In this document: in pieces, positions 4,873 through 5,650 of the stretch
Numbering within the stretch: position 1 is the stretch's first letter
Layout: every line of letters starts with the position of its first letter
Assembly: GCA_025350285.1 (NCBI GenBank)
Contig: JANXYE010000458.1
Span: 1 to 5,650 of the forward strand
Length of the DNA stretch: 5,650 nt
From: Chloroflexota bacterium
GTDB taxonomy: Bacteria; Chloroflexota; Dehalococcoidia; Tepidiformales; Tepidiformaceae
Reading direction: 5' to 3'
Made by a program: the position numbers and the translations under genes
The notes under the pieces: model-generated
The model's database searches: none
Told to the model about the DNA's origin: nothing
The model's input: the letters and a program-made list of their open reading frames with translations, nothing else

Positions 4873-5650
4873 GTGAGCGACATCGAGACGGCGGGCATGG
4901 GCGCGACTTCGTTCGAAGCCCTGCGGCGGACGAACGAGCACGGCGCGGACTTCTGGAGCGCGCGCGACCTTCAGGCGTTGCTCGGGTACAGCCAGTGGCG
5001 CCGGTTCGAACAGGCCGTCACGCGCGCCAGCACTTCGTGCGAGCAGTCGGGGAACGACCCCGATCATCACTTTGCCGGCGCCGGCAAACCGATCACCGGC
5101 GGTAAGGGCGCCGTTCAGGTCGTGCCCGACTACCACCTCTCGCGCTTCGCCTGCTACCTGATCGCGCAGAACGGCGACCCGCGCAAGCCCGAGATTGCGG
5201 GCGCCCAGAGTTACTTCGCGGTCCAGACGCGCCGCCAGGAGGTCTCGGAGCAGTTGGCGGCCGACCGCGAACGGCTCGAATTGCGCAGGGAAACGGCCGG
5301 CGAGTTCAAGGCGCTCTCGGGAGCGGCTCGCGAGGCGGGCGTCCAGAACGCGATGTTCGGCGTGTTCCACGACGCGGGCTACAAGGGCCTCTACGGCGGG
5401 CTTACCTCCACGGGCATCAAGTCGCGAAAAGCCATCCCCGAAAAAGACAATCTGCTCGACCGGATGAACGCGACCGAACTGGCGGCGAACCAGTTCCGCA
5501 CGAACGTGAAGAGCGGCAAGAACAAGCTCGACCTCGCCGAGCAGATCCGCCAGGACATCCGCGACTTCAAGGTGAAGAACGGCTGCGACCGCCTCGTCAT
5601 GGTCTGGGCCGCCTCCACGGAGATCTTCATGGAGGAGCAGACGCCCCACA
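4873..5650 (+). CDS. dinD: DinD-like protein joined in frame to an inositol-phosphate synthase segment (3' end beyond the window)
   Basis: The gene starts at GTG and remains open at the right edge, with 259 residues visible. Residues 14-209 follow E. coli DinD closely. FEALRRTNEHGADFWSARDL and QALLGYSQWRRF match its BRO-N/antirepressor-like N-terminus. SRFACYLIAQNGDPRKPEIAGAQSYFAVQTRRQE (91-122) and GYKGLYGG (169-176) are hallmarks, and TELAANQFR (201-209) matches the conserved TELAANLFR. E. coli DinD is SOS-induced and inhibits RecA strand exchange (literature knowledge); no LexA-like box is seen here. After residue 209 the expected DinD C-terminus (a 'GR.VR..I..LGGTMPE.LP'-type segment) is absent. 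The chain instead continues as a myo-inositol-1-phosphate synthase-like sequence. Thirteen bases separate the gene from dnaE, so it is probably co-transcribed. Base composition does not visibly change along the gene. Whether the product is functional is unknown. Confidence 0.85.
   Translation, partial: MSDIETAGMGATSFEALRRTNEHGADFWSARDLQALLGYSQWRRFEQAVTRASTSCEQSGNDPDHHFAGAGKPITGGKGAVQVVPDYHLSRFACYLIAQNGDPRKPEIAGAQSYFAVQTRRQEVSEQLAADRERLELRRETAGEFKALSGAAREAGVQNAMFGVFHDAGYKGLYGGLTSTGIKSRKAIPEKDNLLDRMNATELAANQFRTNVKSGKNKLDLAEQIRQDIRDFKVKNGCDRLVMVWAASTEIFMEEQTPH
5500..5650 (+). other. Myo-inositol-1-phosphate synthase-like segment within the DinD-like gene
   Basis: Residues 210-259 of the frame begun at 4873 read TNVKSGKNKLDLAEQIRQDIRDF..., then CDRLVMVWAASTEIF, then a Thr-Pro-His. 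The pattern 'K..L.EQ.R.DIR.FK..N..DR.V..W..STE' is the signature of the first half of eukaryote-like and Bacteroides-type myo-inositol-1-phosphate synthases, where it lies roughly 110-150 residues from the N-terminus. That enzyme converts glucose 6-phosphate to inositol phosphate using NAD. The Gly-rich NAD loop that should precede this segment is not encoded in the window upstream of the join. The match is from memory of the family pattern. Confidence 0.68.

Noticed and set aside
4269..4898. Minus-strand open frame of 209 codons over the 3' end of dnaE
   Set aside because: It is a shadow of the dnaE OB fold, linker and C-terminal domain, with low-complexity composition and no ribosome binding site.
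4681..5649. Minus-strand open frame of 322 codons opposite the end of dnaE and the DinD-like gene
   Set aside because: The plus strand carries clear DinD motifs with a consensus Shine-Dalgarno. The antisense translation has no recognisable motif and spans two real genes.

Overview
The window is a high-GC bacterial chromosomal segment. It holds one long housekeeping gene, a DNA polymerase III alpha subunit (dnaE) on the plus strand, with short accessory genes on both sides. The lineage cannot be fixed from this sequence. A DUF433/DUF5615 pair, a DnaE with an extended Pro/Ala-rich C-terminal linker, and start sites that look leaderless would fit Chloroflexota or a similar high-GC, non-proteobacterial group; this is a low-confidence inference.

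Left arm (1-1057), all genes on the minus strand. A small helix-turn-helix protein gene starts at 168 and runs off the left edge. A perfect AT-rich palindrome (180-194) lies directly upstream of it and abuts a -10-like box only 6 nt from its ATG. Next comes a large imperfect inverted repeat (201-334) that can fold into a long branched hairpin and fills most of the intergenic space. It is followed by a two-gene unit, DUF433 (677-1057) then DUF5615 (343-696), overlapping by 20 nt. This unit has the layout of a toxin-antitoxin pair, with a PIN-like nuclease second. It also appears to start from a leaderless promoter.

Centre (1058-4859). A 91-bp divergent intergenic region separates the DUF433 gene from dnaE, which encodes 1236 residues: an intact-looking metal-binding PHP domain, the polymerase core with all three catalytic aspartates, a clamp-binding motif, an OB fold and a C-terminal domain.

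Right edge (4873-5650). Thirteen bases after dnaE, with a consensus Shine-Dalgarno overlapping the dnaE stop, a GTG-start gene begins. Its first ~209 residues are a DinD (DNA-damage-inducible protein D) homologue. From about residue 210 it reads, in frame and without a stop, into what looks like the middle of a myo-inositol-1-phosphate synthase. Both the DinD C-terminus and the synthase N-terminal NAD-binding motif are missing at the join. This chimera is the most unusual coding feature here. It could be a real fusion, a gene remnant or an assembly join.
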